Notes under the pieces: model-generated
Told to the model about the DNA's origin: nothing
Database searches by the model: none
Seen by the model: the letters and a program-made list of their open reading frames with translations, nothing else
Program-made: the position numbers and the translations under genes
Assembly (NCBI GenBank): GCA_020631735.1
Contig: CM036168.1
Span: 96,514,932 to 96,578,931 of the forward strand
Direction: 5' to 3'
Length of the DNA: 64,000 bases
Source of the DNA: Saccharum officinarum
Taxonomy: Eukaryota > Streptophyta > Magnoliopsida > Poales > Poaceae
Shown: in pieces, positions 1 through 13,302 of the stretch
Position numbering within the stretch: the first letter of the stretch is position 1
Layout of the letters: each line of letters opens with the position of its first letter

Positions 1-3000
1 ATAACCCGGTAGTCCGTGAAATCTCGACGGATTTCAAACCATTTCACATAACAGACAAGATCGTACTAAGTTTAGTGGTCACCATCATAAGTTACATAAA
101 TGTTCGCGGCATAAAATATATCGGAGTTTAAACATAGTTATTACAAACCAGGTTCGAATAAAAGTAGCGGAAGCGGTAGTTCAAATCACGCACACACACA
201 ACATTTTTAAATAAAGTGCCAGCTTGGGACCATCTCCAGCAAAAGCATCAGGCGAGAAGTAGCGAATGACCATTGTCCATGGTCCTATGCTTCGCCCATT
301 GCAGGATAGAGACAGTTGATACAATAGCCATAGTACATCTGTCCATCTGCAACAAGTGGGAACAAAGCCCTGAGTACGAGAAGGTACTCAGCTAGACTTA
401 CCCGTCATAAACCAGAAATAAAAGACACCAAGGAATCATGATAGGTTTTTTGGTGGGATAGGTGACTCATTTGCAAAAAGACAATTTTTTAGCATTTATG
501 AAAACCTTTACAACAGCTTTGCATCAAGTTAAATCTTTATTAACCTGTCAACTACATTTGCCCCTATACTAAAGTAACATGTAATTAAACAGGCAATGAT
601 AACCAAAGATCATTAACAACTTCCATTATGTCATAATTCATATAACTGTCTAAGTGTTCCATCAATATTACTACGATGAAGTAGCTCAAGTCAAGTGTTC
701 ACTATCCAGTGAACGATGGCGATTCGAATCGATTATTAACCAGCTGGTAAGTTATTCCTCACACAAACCTCACTCACCCGCTAAAGTGAGGTGTTGGTCG
801 CCGAGTCAACCATTTAGGTAAAGTCGCGAGCTTACCAGGAACCACTTGTACCCGGGGGCCGCCCGACTGCTCTTTGGCCTTATCATCGCGCCCCCGTATC
901 CTGCCACTACTGCTCCGGTACAGTGCGTTGCGGGTAATCCACTCGGCCCGAATAATCTCCCAGTTTCACGGTCGGAAGGTACTTTATCCGGCCAGCTAAA
1001 TGTGAGGCATGCGTTCAACATGACCCGAGGGACAACAACGGACGGTCCTTAATCGACACAGACGGAAAACACTACAGTCCGAAACCCTGCAAGTTTCCGC
1101 CCGGTCTCAATTTCATTTCACACTTAGTTATACCATGACTTCATAGTCAACCAAACAGATCCAAGTAACCACCTATACCTCGCAGGTGACAGGAAATCAC
1201 CCGACTTCTACCGGTCTAAGCAAGCTAAGCATTGACAAAGGTATCAAATTAAGTAAAGTTAATAATAAATTATTTGCAAACTGGGAGAGAAATGCTCCGG
1301 GGCTTGCCTCTCTCGAAGGAACTTGGACGGTGGTCGAGGCACTCGGGGAGATCTTCACCGGCCTCTTCTTCGGCTTCTGTCACCTCCTGCTGCTGCACCT
1401 CGATCTGCTCCTCTGGCTCCTCGGGTAAGACAACTGGGTTCTCGGTTTGCGATCCTATATGATGCAATGTGCGTAAGTGATTATGTAAGTGTGCATCGAA
1501 GGAGATGAATGCAACGAATATGTTGAAATGCAAGGTAGTCAACATCATCCAAGAAACTATACACTACAAGCACATGTCATCTACTGCATTCTCTTCTACT
1601 ACTATTATGTTAAGTTAACCTATCTTATGAAATGCTTCAAATATACACCAAAGCTTTACTAATTTCTTAATCACACTTAAAACAACACTTGCTTAAACCC
1701 TAAGTAATAATAGGTTTGAATAGCAACATATATTTCTGATGCTCCTAAAATCTAAGAAAATTAAAGTAGCATAATACTACTCTAAACAGACTACCATAAA
1801 AATTTCATGGCATTTGGATAAGTAAACCATCCTATACAAAAATGACAAGCTATAGCATAAAAATGAGCATGAAATTACTTTGTACTATGAAAAGTGTCAA
1901 ACAACAGAATTAATATTTTTCCTAGGTTCTTCATAGCATACTATGACTGCACAAAATTTATCACATGCATGTTTTATACAAAGTTTGCTCTCTAACAAAA
2001 ATAACAAAAAATCAGCCATTAAAGGCACTTGAACTACACCTCAACATTTTTCCACAGCACATGCATGAAACATATTTTTTCTAGGAAGTACATGATATAA
2101 GAAGATTAACAAACTTGAAATCATATTTTTCTGATACATATAGGATTTACTAGCTATTTTACAAGATATCAGCAATATTAAGAATTAATTAAAGCTCTAC
2201 AGAAAAGTATCCAAAAATGACATGCAATATTTTTAGATTGTAGATCTGGTTCCAATGAATCTATAGAAATTTATTTCACAATTTTTAGAGCTGAAATGAC
2301 TACTAAAACATTTTTCCAAAGCATTTTCAACAAGAATAATAAAAGAAAATGGAAATGGATTTTCATAACGGCACTGGGCCGGCCCGGGGAATCAAGCGGC
2401 CCATAGCCGTTCTTGGCCTGGCATCGCACGCGCGGGGGGAAATGGCCGAGCCGGCCTGCTCGGGGCGCGGCCCACAGGGCGTAGCCCAGTCCACCGAGAG
2501 GAGGGGGAAACGGAGCGCGGTCGCCGGCGTCCATGGTCTCGCCGTCACGGCGGCGGCCGAGGGCCAACGGCCGGTTCCGGCCGAACCGCGACCAGCTAAG
2601 GAGCGCAACATGCTCGCAAGAGAGTAGCGAACACGTGAAGGGGACGCGGGAGGGCAGGGAGAGAGCGAGTGAGGCGGTGCGCGGGGCACGGGCTCGACGG
2701 CACCGTCGCGGTGGCGCGGCGGAGCGAAGGAAATTGAGCCCTACCGAGGCAAACGAGGGAATGGCGACACCCGTTCGGAGGAGGCAAGGGAGTAGCGGAG
2801 CTTGGTGCAAGACAGATTTGGTGGCGGTGGAGGGTCGATGTCGGAACGGGGAGCGGAGGTGGAGCTCTCGGCGATGAGCCGCTCGCCCGCTCGGTTTTTG
2901 GAGAGGGGGAGTGGAGGGGGAGCGAGCGAGGGGGGCGAGTGGATGGAGGGCAGGCGCGCGCGGTGCTTTGAGGCGGAGCGCGCGGGGTCCACGGTTGGCC

Positions 3001-3693
3001 ACGCGGTGGCGTCGCCGGCATGCGGCCGCCACGCGGCGGGCGTGCTCTGCCGGGGCGACAGCGCGCGCGGGCGGGAAGAAGAGGAGCGACGCGGAGGCAG
3101 GCCGGGCCGAGCCGAGGCGGAGGCGGCTGCGGGCGCACGCGCGGGAGTGGCGCGGGCCGATTCGGCCAGCGGGCCGAATCCGAGGCGGCGGCCTGCTAAG
3201 CTGGATTTGATTTTTTTTTCAAATTTTTCATTTCAAATCAAATTCAAACACAGATTTCAAACCCCATTTTGAACAAGAAGAAGACATTTTCTGGAATTGA
3301 CCCAAAAATAAAAGTTGCTTAGAATTTAATTCTCTACAACTTTGATTAAGGGGCCAACTAAAAATTCCCAATAGATTTTGAATTGAAGAATAAAAGCTAA
3401 TTTAGAGATGATTTTTGAATATTTTAATTAATATTTTTGAACAAGCTTCTTGACAAAACTTTGAGTCATTTAGTTGCTCCAAAAATTTTGACCTATAATT
3501 CTAAGTGATATAAAATTTTAGTTGCACAATTTTGATGGAATGTGATTAGCACATTAATATATTACATCTCAAATACCATTTTCTAAGCTTTTATTTCATT
3601 CAAATTATAATATTAACATGTATGATTATGATGATATGAAATGCCATGCATATGATTGCCATGCAAATGCTTGCGTAACACCGGAGTGTTACA
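1..3693 (-). mobile_element. Long LTR of a Ty3/gypsy chromovirus-type element (copy 1, cut by window edge)
   Basis: The sequence is colinear with the complete 3' LTR at 33537-37436. Base 1 matches about position 33616, so roughly 80 bp of the terminus lie outside the window. It ends at 3693 in the family terminus CCGGAGTGTTACA, which reads TGTAACACTCCGG on the minus strand. Order from the left: AT-rich stretch, a hairpin at 370-391 (CTGAGTAC, six bases, GTACTCAG), AT-rich DNA, a GC-rich island at about 2390-3200, then AT-rich DNA to the end. No PPT-like tract follows 3693, so this is either a solo LTR or the 5' LTR of an element running off the left edge. ORFs in the GC island resemble no known protein. 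Confidence 0.8.
370..391 (-). other. Conserved hairpin in long LTR (copy 1)
   Basis: Arms CTGAGTAC and GTACTCAG flank a six-base loop. The same hairpin occurs at 12844-12865, 33985-34006 and 60531-60552, always next to a GGTAAGT-like donor on the transcribed strand. Function unknown. Confidence 0.6.
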
Positions 3694-3945
3694 TGTTGCA
3701 TCTGGATGTTTTAAAAGTAGATCAGGTGTTATATCTTTCTCCTCACCTTTTGCTGCCTCACCTCGGTGTCTCCTCTCCTCTCGGTGCCGGCTGGGCATCC
3801 GAGCCAGAGGCGCAGGCGGGCGCTGCCCTGTCCCCCTCTTCTCGGTGCTGGTGATGTTTGGCGCGGTGCAGGCCCCGCGTGAGGCGCGCGAAATGGAGTG
3901 CAGGCGTGGTCGTCCATCCGGACGCTAGCACTACCATTCAATCAA
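3694..3945. repeat. Fragment of a GTTGCA-rich / GC-rich repeat
   Basis: It opens with TGTTGCATCTGGATGTTTT and passes into GC-rich DNA ending near GGACGCTAGCACTACC. The same arrangement (TGTTGCAAGTGTTT motifs, then GC-rich DNA ending in GGGCGCTAGCCTAACC) occurs at 55060-55730. It is probably a remnant of a Mutator-like or other DNA transposon. No transposase is visible. Confidence 0.35.
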
Positions 3946-4246
3946 ATGAGTTCACCCAGTGACAATAACCCCTCATTTTCTGTCTGCTTGGAACAGAACG
4001 GTGAAGCCTAATTGTCATTTGTCACCCACCTGTCCACGTCCTGTAAAATACATGTGCCAACATATACAACAATTCGAGAATTGTCAGAAATGTCACACAA
4101 GTACACTCGAGCAATTCACAGAAACTCTGCAAAACATTCACTCTTTACATCCCAAGCCGCTGAGCATTCTAAAAAAAATAAAATAAATTGCTATATAGTC
4201 TCGAAGAAGATTCAACAGAATGGAGCTTAATGTGGCGGTGCAGACA

Positions 4247-6808
4247 CTAAGCTTCGTCCAGTGCAGCTACTCCTGGGAGCTCCTTCCCTTCCAGCAACTC
4301 CAAACTTGCACCACCCCCAGTTGAAATGTGGCTCATTGAGTCGGCGACACCTGCCTTCTCAACAGTTGCAACGGAGTCTCCACCACCAATTATTGTAGAG
4401 TGACGCCCTTGCCACTAAGCTCGGCTAACTTCTTTGCAATTGCCTAAAGAAGAGAATTCATGGTCAAGTTTCTTTATACAATTTCCTCAAAAGTGTCATA
4501 GCAGAAACAATGGCATCACATAGCATTACCTTGGTTCCAACTGAAAACTTGTCAAATTCGAAAACTCCCATGGGTCCATTCCAAATGACTGTCTGAGTAG
4601 TTTCCAGGGCAGAACTGAATGCCAAAATTGAATCTGGACTTATGTCCAGACCCATCCATGCATCAGGAATTGCAGATGCAGGAACAACCTGAAGAGCAAT
4701 CTCATGTTCAGACCATCACTGCGTGCATACAATGATACAAGAGCAGCTGTTTTTTTCTAAAGTTTCATGCATGCCTTGACAATACTACTAGAAATAAAAA
4801 TGTAAGCAACCTGACTGCTAGCATCAGGAGCAAACTTATCAGCGATGGCCACATCAATTGGCAGCATAAGGGAGACACCCTTCTCCTTTGCCTTTTTAAG
4901 GAGAGAGATCGCAAGCTCAAGCTTGTCATCTTCAACCAAGGAAGAACCTATTGAGTGTCCTTGTGCCTTGTAAAACGTGAAGATCATACCACCACCCAAG
5001 AGAAAGATGTCACATTTCTCCAATAATGATTCAATAACTCCGATCTTAGATGACACTTTGGAGCCACCAATAATAGCAGCAAATGGTCGTTTGGGGTTTG
5101 AAACGACTCCTACAAGGTAATCAAGCTCCTGCGATTTTATTTTGTGTAGAAGATCAGGAAACTGAAGAGGTAGACCTGTTCATGGAAGAGAAATGCAGGA
5201 AAATAAAAAGAAATAATGGCATTTGCTCTTAAACTTTCCTTGGTCAGGATTCATATATTGGCACAAAAGACACAAACCTTCTGCAAAAGGAACCCTGCCA
5301 CAGAGGGCTTCAGGAACTTGGTAACTCCCTCAGTTGACGCATGTGCTCTGTGAGCAGTTCCAAAGGCATCGTTCACATAAAGATCTGCTAAGGAGGCAAG
5401 CTTCTTTGCAAACTCTGGGTCATTCTTCTCTTCCTCCTTGTAGAATCTAACATTTTCAAGGAGCACAACATTACCATTTGGCAGTGCAGACACCAATTTC
5501 TCAACTTCTGGTCCAACAACATCATCTGCCTTTTGCACCTATTTGTGCATGTGCACATGATATACTCAACATAAATAAAGCAATAGATGAGCATTAATTT
5601 TGACATTGTATCATTGTGAAAGCAAAAGGTACCTGTATACCTAGAAGTTCAGACAACCTTGGTACAAGGGGAGCCAAGCTAAACTTGGGAGAAACACCCT
5701 TAGGGCGACCCTGCACATCCACAGTGGGGAAAACAAAGAACGAGAAAATAAGATAAATGCCGTTTAATAAAAGTTTAACCCTTAGGGACTGCATACCCGC
5801 TCCTTGTCAAACTTCCGTTGTGATAAATGTTGTCTAGTAAAAGTTTCACCAGCAGCAAATACAAAGTGGAAATCATTCAGAACTTCTAGTTCCCCCGAAA
5901 AAGAACTACTACCCCTACATAATCCACATTGAAATATTATGCCAGATCTGGGACATGTAAACTTCAACACTAGCTTCCCTGACGCAGAGTTAACTACATC
6001 TCTTGGTAATTCGATTGCGCAGGTTCAAATATTTTAGAAGACAGAAAAACGAATTACAGAAGAATGCTAAGGAATATGGCTAGTCGAAGTAAATTTTTTC
6101 AAAAAAATTATGCCCGTGTTATCTTAAAACGCCAAAGAAGATGTCACCCAGCATAACTTAAATGGCCATAACTCAAGCACCTACTCACACAGGTGCCAAT
6201 GCGACTTTACTACGTCTGAATCCACAGCTAATATATGTATTAGTCATTCAGTCTTATTACTACGTCTGAATCCACAGCTAATACATGTATCGGTCATCTA
6301 GTTTTATGGATTTGATCGAAGTATCGAACCAATTTGAGATTGATGTACACTCAAATGGGAGACATATGCTTACCAGGTGACTGGTGAGGATGACCCTGGC
6401 GCCGCTGTTAATAAGGTGCTTGATGGTTGGGATGGCAGCGCGCACGCGGGTGTCGTCGGTGATGTTCTGGCTGTCGTCGAGGGGCACGTTGAGGTCGGCG
6501 CGCACGAGCACGCGTTTCCCCTCGAGCTCCGCCGCGGCGAGATCGCCCACGCTCTTCTTGGCCATCGTCGCCGCGGCGCGCGTCCCGCGCCCGGCCGACG
6601 ACGCAGAGCGGCAGCGCGAAGCAACGTGGATCGCCAGCCGCGGGTCGGCGCCAGCGCTCAGGGAATCGGAGCCCAGCGACCGCTCCGGTGGGAACGCGGC
6701 GGCGAGGCCCGCTCGGCGTAGCGTCGCGCCGGGGCCGGCCGAGGCCACGGCCCGGCGGGCCGCCGGGCGAGCCAGGGAGAAAGAGGCCGGCGCTAACGCC
6801 GACGCCAT
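4247..6808 (-). CDS. PGK: Phosphoglycerate kinase, chloroplastic (six coding exons)
   Basis: PGK transfers phosphate between 1,3-bisphosphoglycerate and ADP; in the plastid it runs towards 1,3-bisphosphoglycerate in the Calvin cycle. Exons on the minus strand: 6374-6808, 5633-5710, 5278-5538, 4811-5128, 4530-4688, 4247-4443. All introns have GT-AG ends and phase 0, giving about 482 residues, the usual length. Residues 1 to about 80 are rich in Ala, Ser and Arg with few acids, as in a plastid transit peptide. Seen: ADLNVPLDD near 104, ENVRFYKEE near 199, [12 protein letters not shown] near 228, [13 protein letters not shown] in exon 4, [13 protein letters not shown] in exon 5, GGGDSVA and [15 protein letters not shown] in exon 6. 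An in-frame ATG lies 54 codons upstream (6970); 6808 was chosen because the transit-like sequence begins there. Exon 6 lacks one base near 4397-4402, before GGGDSVA. The frame is normal on both sides, so this is either a sequencing error or a late loss of function. Confidence 0.93.
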
Positions 6809-7740
6809 TGACAAGGCCGTGGCAGGCGTGAAGCTGGAGGGAGGGTTTTGTGGAGCCAGGGAAATGCCGTGAATGAAGGTGAAGGGATCTTCGCTGATCG
6901 CCGCCACCGCGCCACGTGAATGTTTCGCCAACGGCGGAGGAGGCACAGGCAGGCAGCCAGCCGAGGCCAAGCCGGCCGAGGGGAAAGTGCGAGACTGGTC
7001 CGGTGAAATTTAGAATATTACTCCCTCCGTCCACAAAACAATGTCATTATAGATCCGTGCCAGTCAGGTCTGTTTACCAATATATTACCACCTAAAAAAT
7101 AGATAGAGATTTCGTGCACTCCCTCTATTTTTTCTAATTCCGACATCGCCTCGGGCATCTGGTTTTTTCAATACACCTAAAAAGAAAACCCCCGCACACA
7201 CGCCCCGCCGTCACGCTGTGGCTCAGCTGCAGTGCCGCTGCTTGCCTGTGCTGGGTCTGGGTGCGGTCGCAGAGCACCGGAGTCTGAAGAGGACGGCGTG
7301 AGGCACTGAGATGATGAGGTCACGATGGACGCCTCTGGGTTATGGCTAAGCTCCGGCCTCCGCCATTGCCGACACGTCATGCCTTTGTTGCCGCTGCTCC
7401 TGCTAGCCGCGCCACCGTGGTTGCAGAGATCCGAAGCGGAGGCCGAGCGACGACGCGAGGGCCAAAGGCCGACAGGCACCGAAGCACGTACGAAGGGCTC
7501 CGCTCCGGTCTCTGATGCGGATGTGCTCCTCCCTCCTCGGTCCTCTCTGTGCCTCCGTGGCCAAGGTCGGGGTCAGCGGTTGCGGCCTTGGGGAGACGCA
7601 GATGGTTGAGAGGCTGAACGGAGCTAGGAGAAGCAGCCAGCGTCGGGGCATCGGGGCAGGCCAGCAAGCCCCCTCGCCTGCTTGGGACGTGTCACGTGAG
7701 GCGTCCAGGACTCCGAGCTCTAGGCGGATGATGAGGCCAC
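6809..7740. other. PGK upstream region with a Stowaway-like fragment
   Basis: From 6809 to about 7010 the DNA is GC-rich and probably holds the PGK 5' UTR and core promoter; no clear TATA box was found. At 7019-7130 lies a truncated Stowaway-type MITE beginning with the CTCCCTCCGTCC terminus. From 7180 to 7740 the DNA is GC-rich, with short overlapping ORFs on both strands that resemble nothing recognised. Confidence 0.45.
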
Positions 7741-7745
7741 TCTAA

Positions 7746-8191
7746 GGCTCCGTTTGGGTGTTGGTTTTTCTTAAAATTGTAGTATTGTAAAACCACAGTT
7801 GTAAAAACGTGGGCATGCAATATGATAGTATTGTATTTAGAAACCGTAGTGTTATGTTTAAGAAAAGTCATGACGTGTTTGGCTACACAGCAATACATTG
7901 CTTTTGATACTAGTTGGTTGTGGCTTCACTACTAAAAATAACATGTATCTCTAAAAAATGTCAGTGAAAATGAGACGCGCCATTAGAGCTAGACGCGCGT
8001 CACCGAGCTCTGTCATAAATAAAAAGGGTTGGGACGAGTTTTTTAGACTAAAAAATGTGGTTTTATTAATTCCATAGTTTCTAAAACTCCAAATTAATTA
8101 TATCCAAACACCTTCTTTCATTCGGATACTATTTTTAAAAAACCATGGTATTAATCTAAAACTCTAAAAAACTTTGTATCCAAACAGGGCT
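7746..8191. mobile_element. Tourist-like MITE
   Basis: The ends GGCTCCGTTTGG and CCAAACAGGGCT are imperfect inverted repeats (9 of 12 match). Each end is flanked by TAA (7743-7745 and 8192-8194), the target duplication expected for PIF/Harbinger-Tourist elements. The interior is AT-rich, non-coding and 446 bp overall. Confidence 0.6.
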
Positions 8192-8448
8192 TAAAGGGAC
8201 TTTGTTGATGGGGCGGAGGGTTGGCTTATGTGCTAAATAGTCATATCAAATCTCTTCTCTTCTATATTTTTATTATTTTCTAAAAATGATCAAATTAGCT
8301 TAAACTACACCGCAAACCACATGCGTCGCCATAGGCAGGGAAAAAAATTCAAGACCCCGTTCAACGCACGGGCACATATCTAATTTATCATAAATATTAT
8401 TATTATTATTTGTGTCTTCAAATAAATTTATTATAAAAATATATTATA
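8192..8448 (+). repeat. AT-rich spacer with a degenerate Helitron 3' end
   Basis: At 8354-8383 the sequence CCCCGTTCAACGCACGGG followed by CACATATCTAA resembles the hairpin plus CTRR terminus of grass Helitrons on the plus strand. One base is missing from the usual CGTTGCAACG core. Nothing else was recognised. Confidence 0.35.
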
Positions 8449-8829
8449 CTAGTAAATATGTCCGTGCGTTGCAACGGGAGACAAAAAAAAGTAGTGAATG
8501 TTCATAGAAAACAAAACGATGAATATGGCATTGATAATATCAAGTTAATATCGACAACAATATAACAATGCCCTATAAAATCTTTATTAGTTTTAAAATA
8601 CTATCTCGGCAGTTTTTTTTTCTTCGGTTGCAAAGCACATAGACATATTTAATTGTAAATATATCATAAAATTTTAATTTCATAGTTTATATGCATTGAT
8701 ACAGTTAAATATTGAATTAACGACTTCCTTGGTGGACCCATAAAAATATATAGTTCCAATATGTGAATAAAGTCGACAAGGTGTTAGTTGCAACGTGTTA
8801 AGGATTCACCTGTGCATTGCAACGGGGAA

Positions 8830-9949
8830 AGAATGTCACTATATGAACTTGTGAGCTCAAGTTTCATCAAAAGTGGATTTAAAACGTGAAAGATATACTA
8901 TAGGTAAGTTGTAGGGCATTTTTGTTAAGAAAAATGATGTTTTGGGACTTCCTCTGTAAATCGATGAGACTGACATTTTCACGAGTAAATAGAAAAGAGC
9001 AGAGGGATTCTCGCATACCAACACAGGCTAACCAGCTGTTTCCTTTTGATTGGTGACGTTGAGTCCAGTCAACAACCAATCCTAGTCCTCCATATCAGAT
9101 CCAGCAGCCGAAACGAGCTCCTCTTTTCCCTGTCTCTGGAATCTTACAGGAACACAAGCCATGGATGAAGCACAACAACAAAGCGATCTCCTCACCCATG
9201 GTTCTCTCATCAACACGCACAAAAGGGGCTCTACAGCATCGTAGCGTCATCACGAGTTCAACACGCCTGTTGCTGGTGGCCAAAAAGTGGCGTCGGTGGC
9301 ATTCCACAGCGAACGAGAAGACAACAATGACCATTCTTGAGCAGCGCGCGCAAACTCAAAAGAGAGGGAGAGAGAAGTCTGGCACAAGTCCTGGGTTCAC
9401 CTCACCTTGCCTTGGGCTCCTTTCGCGCGGTTGGTACCAATGGGAAGGCAACTGACAGTGTAGGCTTAGAGGCGGTGGTGAATCAAGGACAGAGAGCTAC
9501 GACATGCGAGTTGTAGATGGCTCCTCAGGTTCATGTTTCACATTTCCGACCTCCTCGCCACGGATTGAAGCTGCTAAGGGAAGACAGTCATCGGCAAGTT
9601 GCAACAGATGTCCGAGCGGGGCAAAGTTGTAGCATACATCCGAGCGAGACGATGCAGAGACGCAGACGATAATCTTTCGTAGATTCTGAGAGCTGGCGGT
9701 AGGCGATTTCGGCAGCGTCGCCGTGTGCGCCCTCGTAGAGCAAACTCTAGGTGGTGCACGTCCTCTCCTTGTGGTGTGTATGCTCGCAGATTAAAGTCCT
9801 GTCGGCGCCGAGCATGATGGGTCTCGTGTCTAGGAGCTACCGCGTGAAATCGACCACGGTTTGGAACTGTATGTTGCTTTGCATGTTTGCATTCACATGT
9901 ATGGGCATGCAAGTAACGTTTTGAATGTTTGCACGTGTATGAGCATGAT
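8830..9949. other. No gene recognised
   Basis: Mixed-composition DNA with short ORFs on both strands (for example 9165-9455 plus and 9574-9912 minus), none resembling a known family. It may be Helitron filler or captured host DNA. Confidence 0.4.
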
Positions 9950-12900
9950 GGGCCTCGATGCAGTTAGGTCTAGGCAAGCCACCAGAGTACTCGGTTTGGA
10001 CGGAGGAGCCGCCGGCGGCGAGAAATCGCTCACCGGAGCTCACGGCGGCCGCTCCCCTGCCCTCTGTCCCTGACCGTGGGGGACCGCCTGTCAGCGCCGC
10101 ACGCGGGCGGGAGCCCGAGCGGGCCGCGCGCGCGCGTCATGGGCCGCGTCTGTTCCCGGGCCGGCCCAGTCTTAGATAAAAATCCATTTCATTTATTGAT
10201 TTTTGTCACAGATTTAGTTGATGTTTAGAAAATATAGATCTAGGGTTTTACTTACCCAAAAATTAGGAGATAATTTTTGTTAGGATCTACATGATGTGTA
10301 GTATTTTAGAAAAATATAAATCTGGTATGTGATGTTTAGTTTCTAGGAGAATTAAATAGATCTTTCAAATGTGTTTTGAAATGAAGGCAAATTTGTTAAA
10401 TGTATAACTTGAGCTGTATTATTCCAAAAATTATGAAATTTGGTGGGTAGGCTAATTTATACTTGCTCTAGCTTTGGTAAAAATTTGGGTAGTAGTGCTT
10501 AAGTGATTTTCAAGTTATAATGCTATCTTTTTATTTTAGGAAATACTTAAATGAATTTTAGTAATTTTTCTACAAATGCAATGTTCTTATAACTTTTTGG
10601 AGAATGTCTTGGTACCCTAAAGTGTCCAATAAAATTATAAAATCTGTTGTTTGATACTTTTCAATATGATTTGTTAATTATACAAAAATCAGTCTTTTTG
10701 GGCTTGTGAATTTTGTTTAGGGAGTTTCTGTAAATAATTTTAGTTCAAATTTTTACAGTGGTCTCTTTTTAGTTCATAGAGTCTTCTGTAATTTTTGTAG
10801 AATTTTAGGAGCAGTTTACATATATGTTTAAAATCCCACTTAATTAATTAGGTAAATTAAGAAATGAGTACAAATAAATATTCTAGGTGGGCACACCTTA
10901 CTTTCTGGTGTTTTTGTGACCCATGTGAAGTTGTGGTAACATTAGTTTAGTCTTAAGGGATGTTTGCCACATAAATAAATATTTAATCTTTGCAATTCTA
11001 GGTTTTCTGGATAGCTGGTAGTATTTCTAGGTTTGACCTTTGATAAAGGTGGTTGCTGGAAAACTTGTAAATACCAAAGTTGTAGTAAGCTTGATAAACT
11101 AGCTTGTGTCAAAATTTAGGAGCATTTGACTTAGTAGTTTGAGAGTTATTGCTGTTTAAAGTGATAGTCCAGAATTTGCTACTCTCTGTTTAGAGGGGAC
11201 AGATTCTGGAACTTATGAAATTCGACATGGAAAACTTAGGAATTTAGGGTTGAGATCTGAAAATAAACTGTAGTGCATTTCTTCAGCTTTCCAGATTGTC
11301 TTAGATCATATCTTTTGGAGTTAGGAATCTTCAGTTATGTTAGAATCTTTGAGCTGCTGTCCAGAATGTCTTACTGTGATATTTTGGTGTTGGATGTGGT
11401 AACCTAAGTAATGCTACTCTTGTAATTGTTAGGTGTTAGGGCCTTAACCGAAGAAGAACAGCTATATCTTAGGTTGAGTAGATTAGGTGGGTACTTCTCT
11501 ACCGGAGAGGAAATTTTGCACCTAATATTTGAAGTGATTTGATTAGAGCTTTAAGAATGTTGTAATGCATTTCATTCCGAGCATACTGTATATTTCACTA
11601 TGCATACATGAGATTTATTATGCACTCATGCAATAGGTGTTCCGGAGGGGGTAACGCTCCTCGAATTCGAGCAAGTTATTCCGGAGGAAGTCCAGGACCA
11701 GCCGGAGCAGCCCGAGGATCCAGCCGGCGAAGGAGTGCCCGCAGAAGATCTACCCGAGTGTCCTGACCACCGGCCCTCGACCTTTCTAAAAGGCAAGCCC
11801 CGGTACATGCTGAACCCATCATTTTATAAATCTATCTTGAGTACTTTTAATTGTTTAATGCATTAAGTTGTAGGAGTTGTATGAAAACAATTGTTGCATT
11901 ATACCTGTCCTTGCCCAGATATCGTACTTAAATCCTAATTTAGGTTTAGGCACGTATCAATGCTTAGCCCTGCTTAGTACGGTAGAAGTCGGGTGATTTC
12001 CGGTCATCCGCGAGATGTAGGAAGGAGTCACGAGTGGCTTTATAGCTATCGTGGATGGAACCATGCTTTAATAAATGAAATTGAGACCGGGCGAGAGTTC
12101 GATAGTACAGCCGCAAGACACTTCACGTCTTGGGTGTGGAGCTATGCCCATCTGAGTCGTTTAAGGACCAATTCGCTGTACGTCCTTGAGTCATGTTGAA
12201 CGCAGTCTAACACTTAGTTGGCCGGATAAGCCGTTCCGACCACGAAGCCGAGTAATGTGATTCAGGCCGGGAATCGAATGGTAGGTTGCTTCTTGGAGGA
12301 GAGAAAGGATGTGCTTGGGGACATTGGCGTGAGACCAAGGGGGGTTAGAGTCCCTATCACCTGGCAGAGTATCGCCCTTGGGGTCGCGACATCATTCGGA
12401 CCCGCGATTCCTGAATCATATGAAAAGGTGGCTTGTGCGACCCTGGCAGGGGCCTGCGCGGTGAGTGTTAGAAATACCCCTCCAGCTAGATAGGAATTCG
12501 ATTCGAATCGCCGTCGCTCCCGGTTAGTGAGCACTTGACTTGAGCAGCGGCAACGTAGATCTCATTAAATGAACAGATGGTTAAGGGAATGATACAATGT
12601 TGCCACAATTCATACCTGCTCTGGATATAATGTTGATAATTGTTTGATTATAATCAAGTGCATGCTTAGTACAGGTGCTAAGATAGATGACAGGTAAATG
12701 CTAAAAATAACTGCTAGTACAGGTTATAAGAGTTTCAATTACTTATGCCTTTTATGCAAAATGTGATGTCAGCTAGCCTCTTGTGTAAGCCTTGCATAAT
12801 CCTTGGTGTCATCTTATTTCTGGTTTTTGACGGGTAAGTCTAGCTGAGTACATTCCAGTACTCAGGGTTTATTCCCTCCTGTTGCAGATGATATGCTCTA

Positions 12901-13302
12901 TCAAGGCTTCTGCAAAACTTGTCTCCACCCTGCGGGTGACGAAGACTAGATCACTAGGGCGTGATCATCTTTTATATACTTTCCTGATGCTTTTGCGGGT
13001 TGTTGATCAACAAGACTGGCAGTAGTTAAACAACTGGTGTGTGTATGCTTCCGCTACTTTTATAAACTTGGTTTGTAATAATTGTGACTCCGGGTGTGTA
13101 AACTTATTTCGGAACTACTTGTGAAATGTAACGTATGATGTTGTATGTTGAATGATGCGATCTTGGTTGTAAGCAAGTTGGTTTGAAATCCTTCGTGGTT
13201 TCGATCGACTACCGGGATTATATGGGCTCAAGTTCGAAAATTCGAGCGCTTCGGTGCTTGTTTTTGTACTTGTGCTCTTATAATTTGGTCGGTTCTGTTA
13301 CA
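9950..13302 (+). mobile_element. Long LTR of the chromovirus-type family, plus strand, 5' truncated (copy 4)
   Basis: It ends at 13302 with GGTTCTGTTACA, the exact complement of the family start TGTAACAGAACC at 33537. Shared blocks in the same order but opposite orientation include GGCAAGCCCCGG (11791-11802), AGTCGGGTGATTTCCGGTCA (11986-12005) and GGTAAGTCTAGCTGAGTAC with the hairpin at 12844-12865. The GC-rich island is shortened (9990-10170) and the first several hundred bases of the LTR are missing, so the left boundary is approximate. Probably a truncated solo LTR. Confidence 0.7.

Noticed and set aside
2271..3272. Several long overlapping ORFs on both strands (up to 253 codons)
   Set aside because: They lie in the GC-rich island of an LTR; Arg/Ala/Pro-rich shadow frames are expected from high GC, and no domain is visible.
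6809..6970. Upstream in-frame ATG of PGK at 6970
   Set aside because: The extra 54 residues do not look like a transit peptide, whereas the sequence from 6808 does; the extension is probably 5' UTR.
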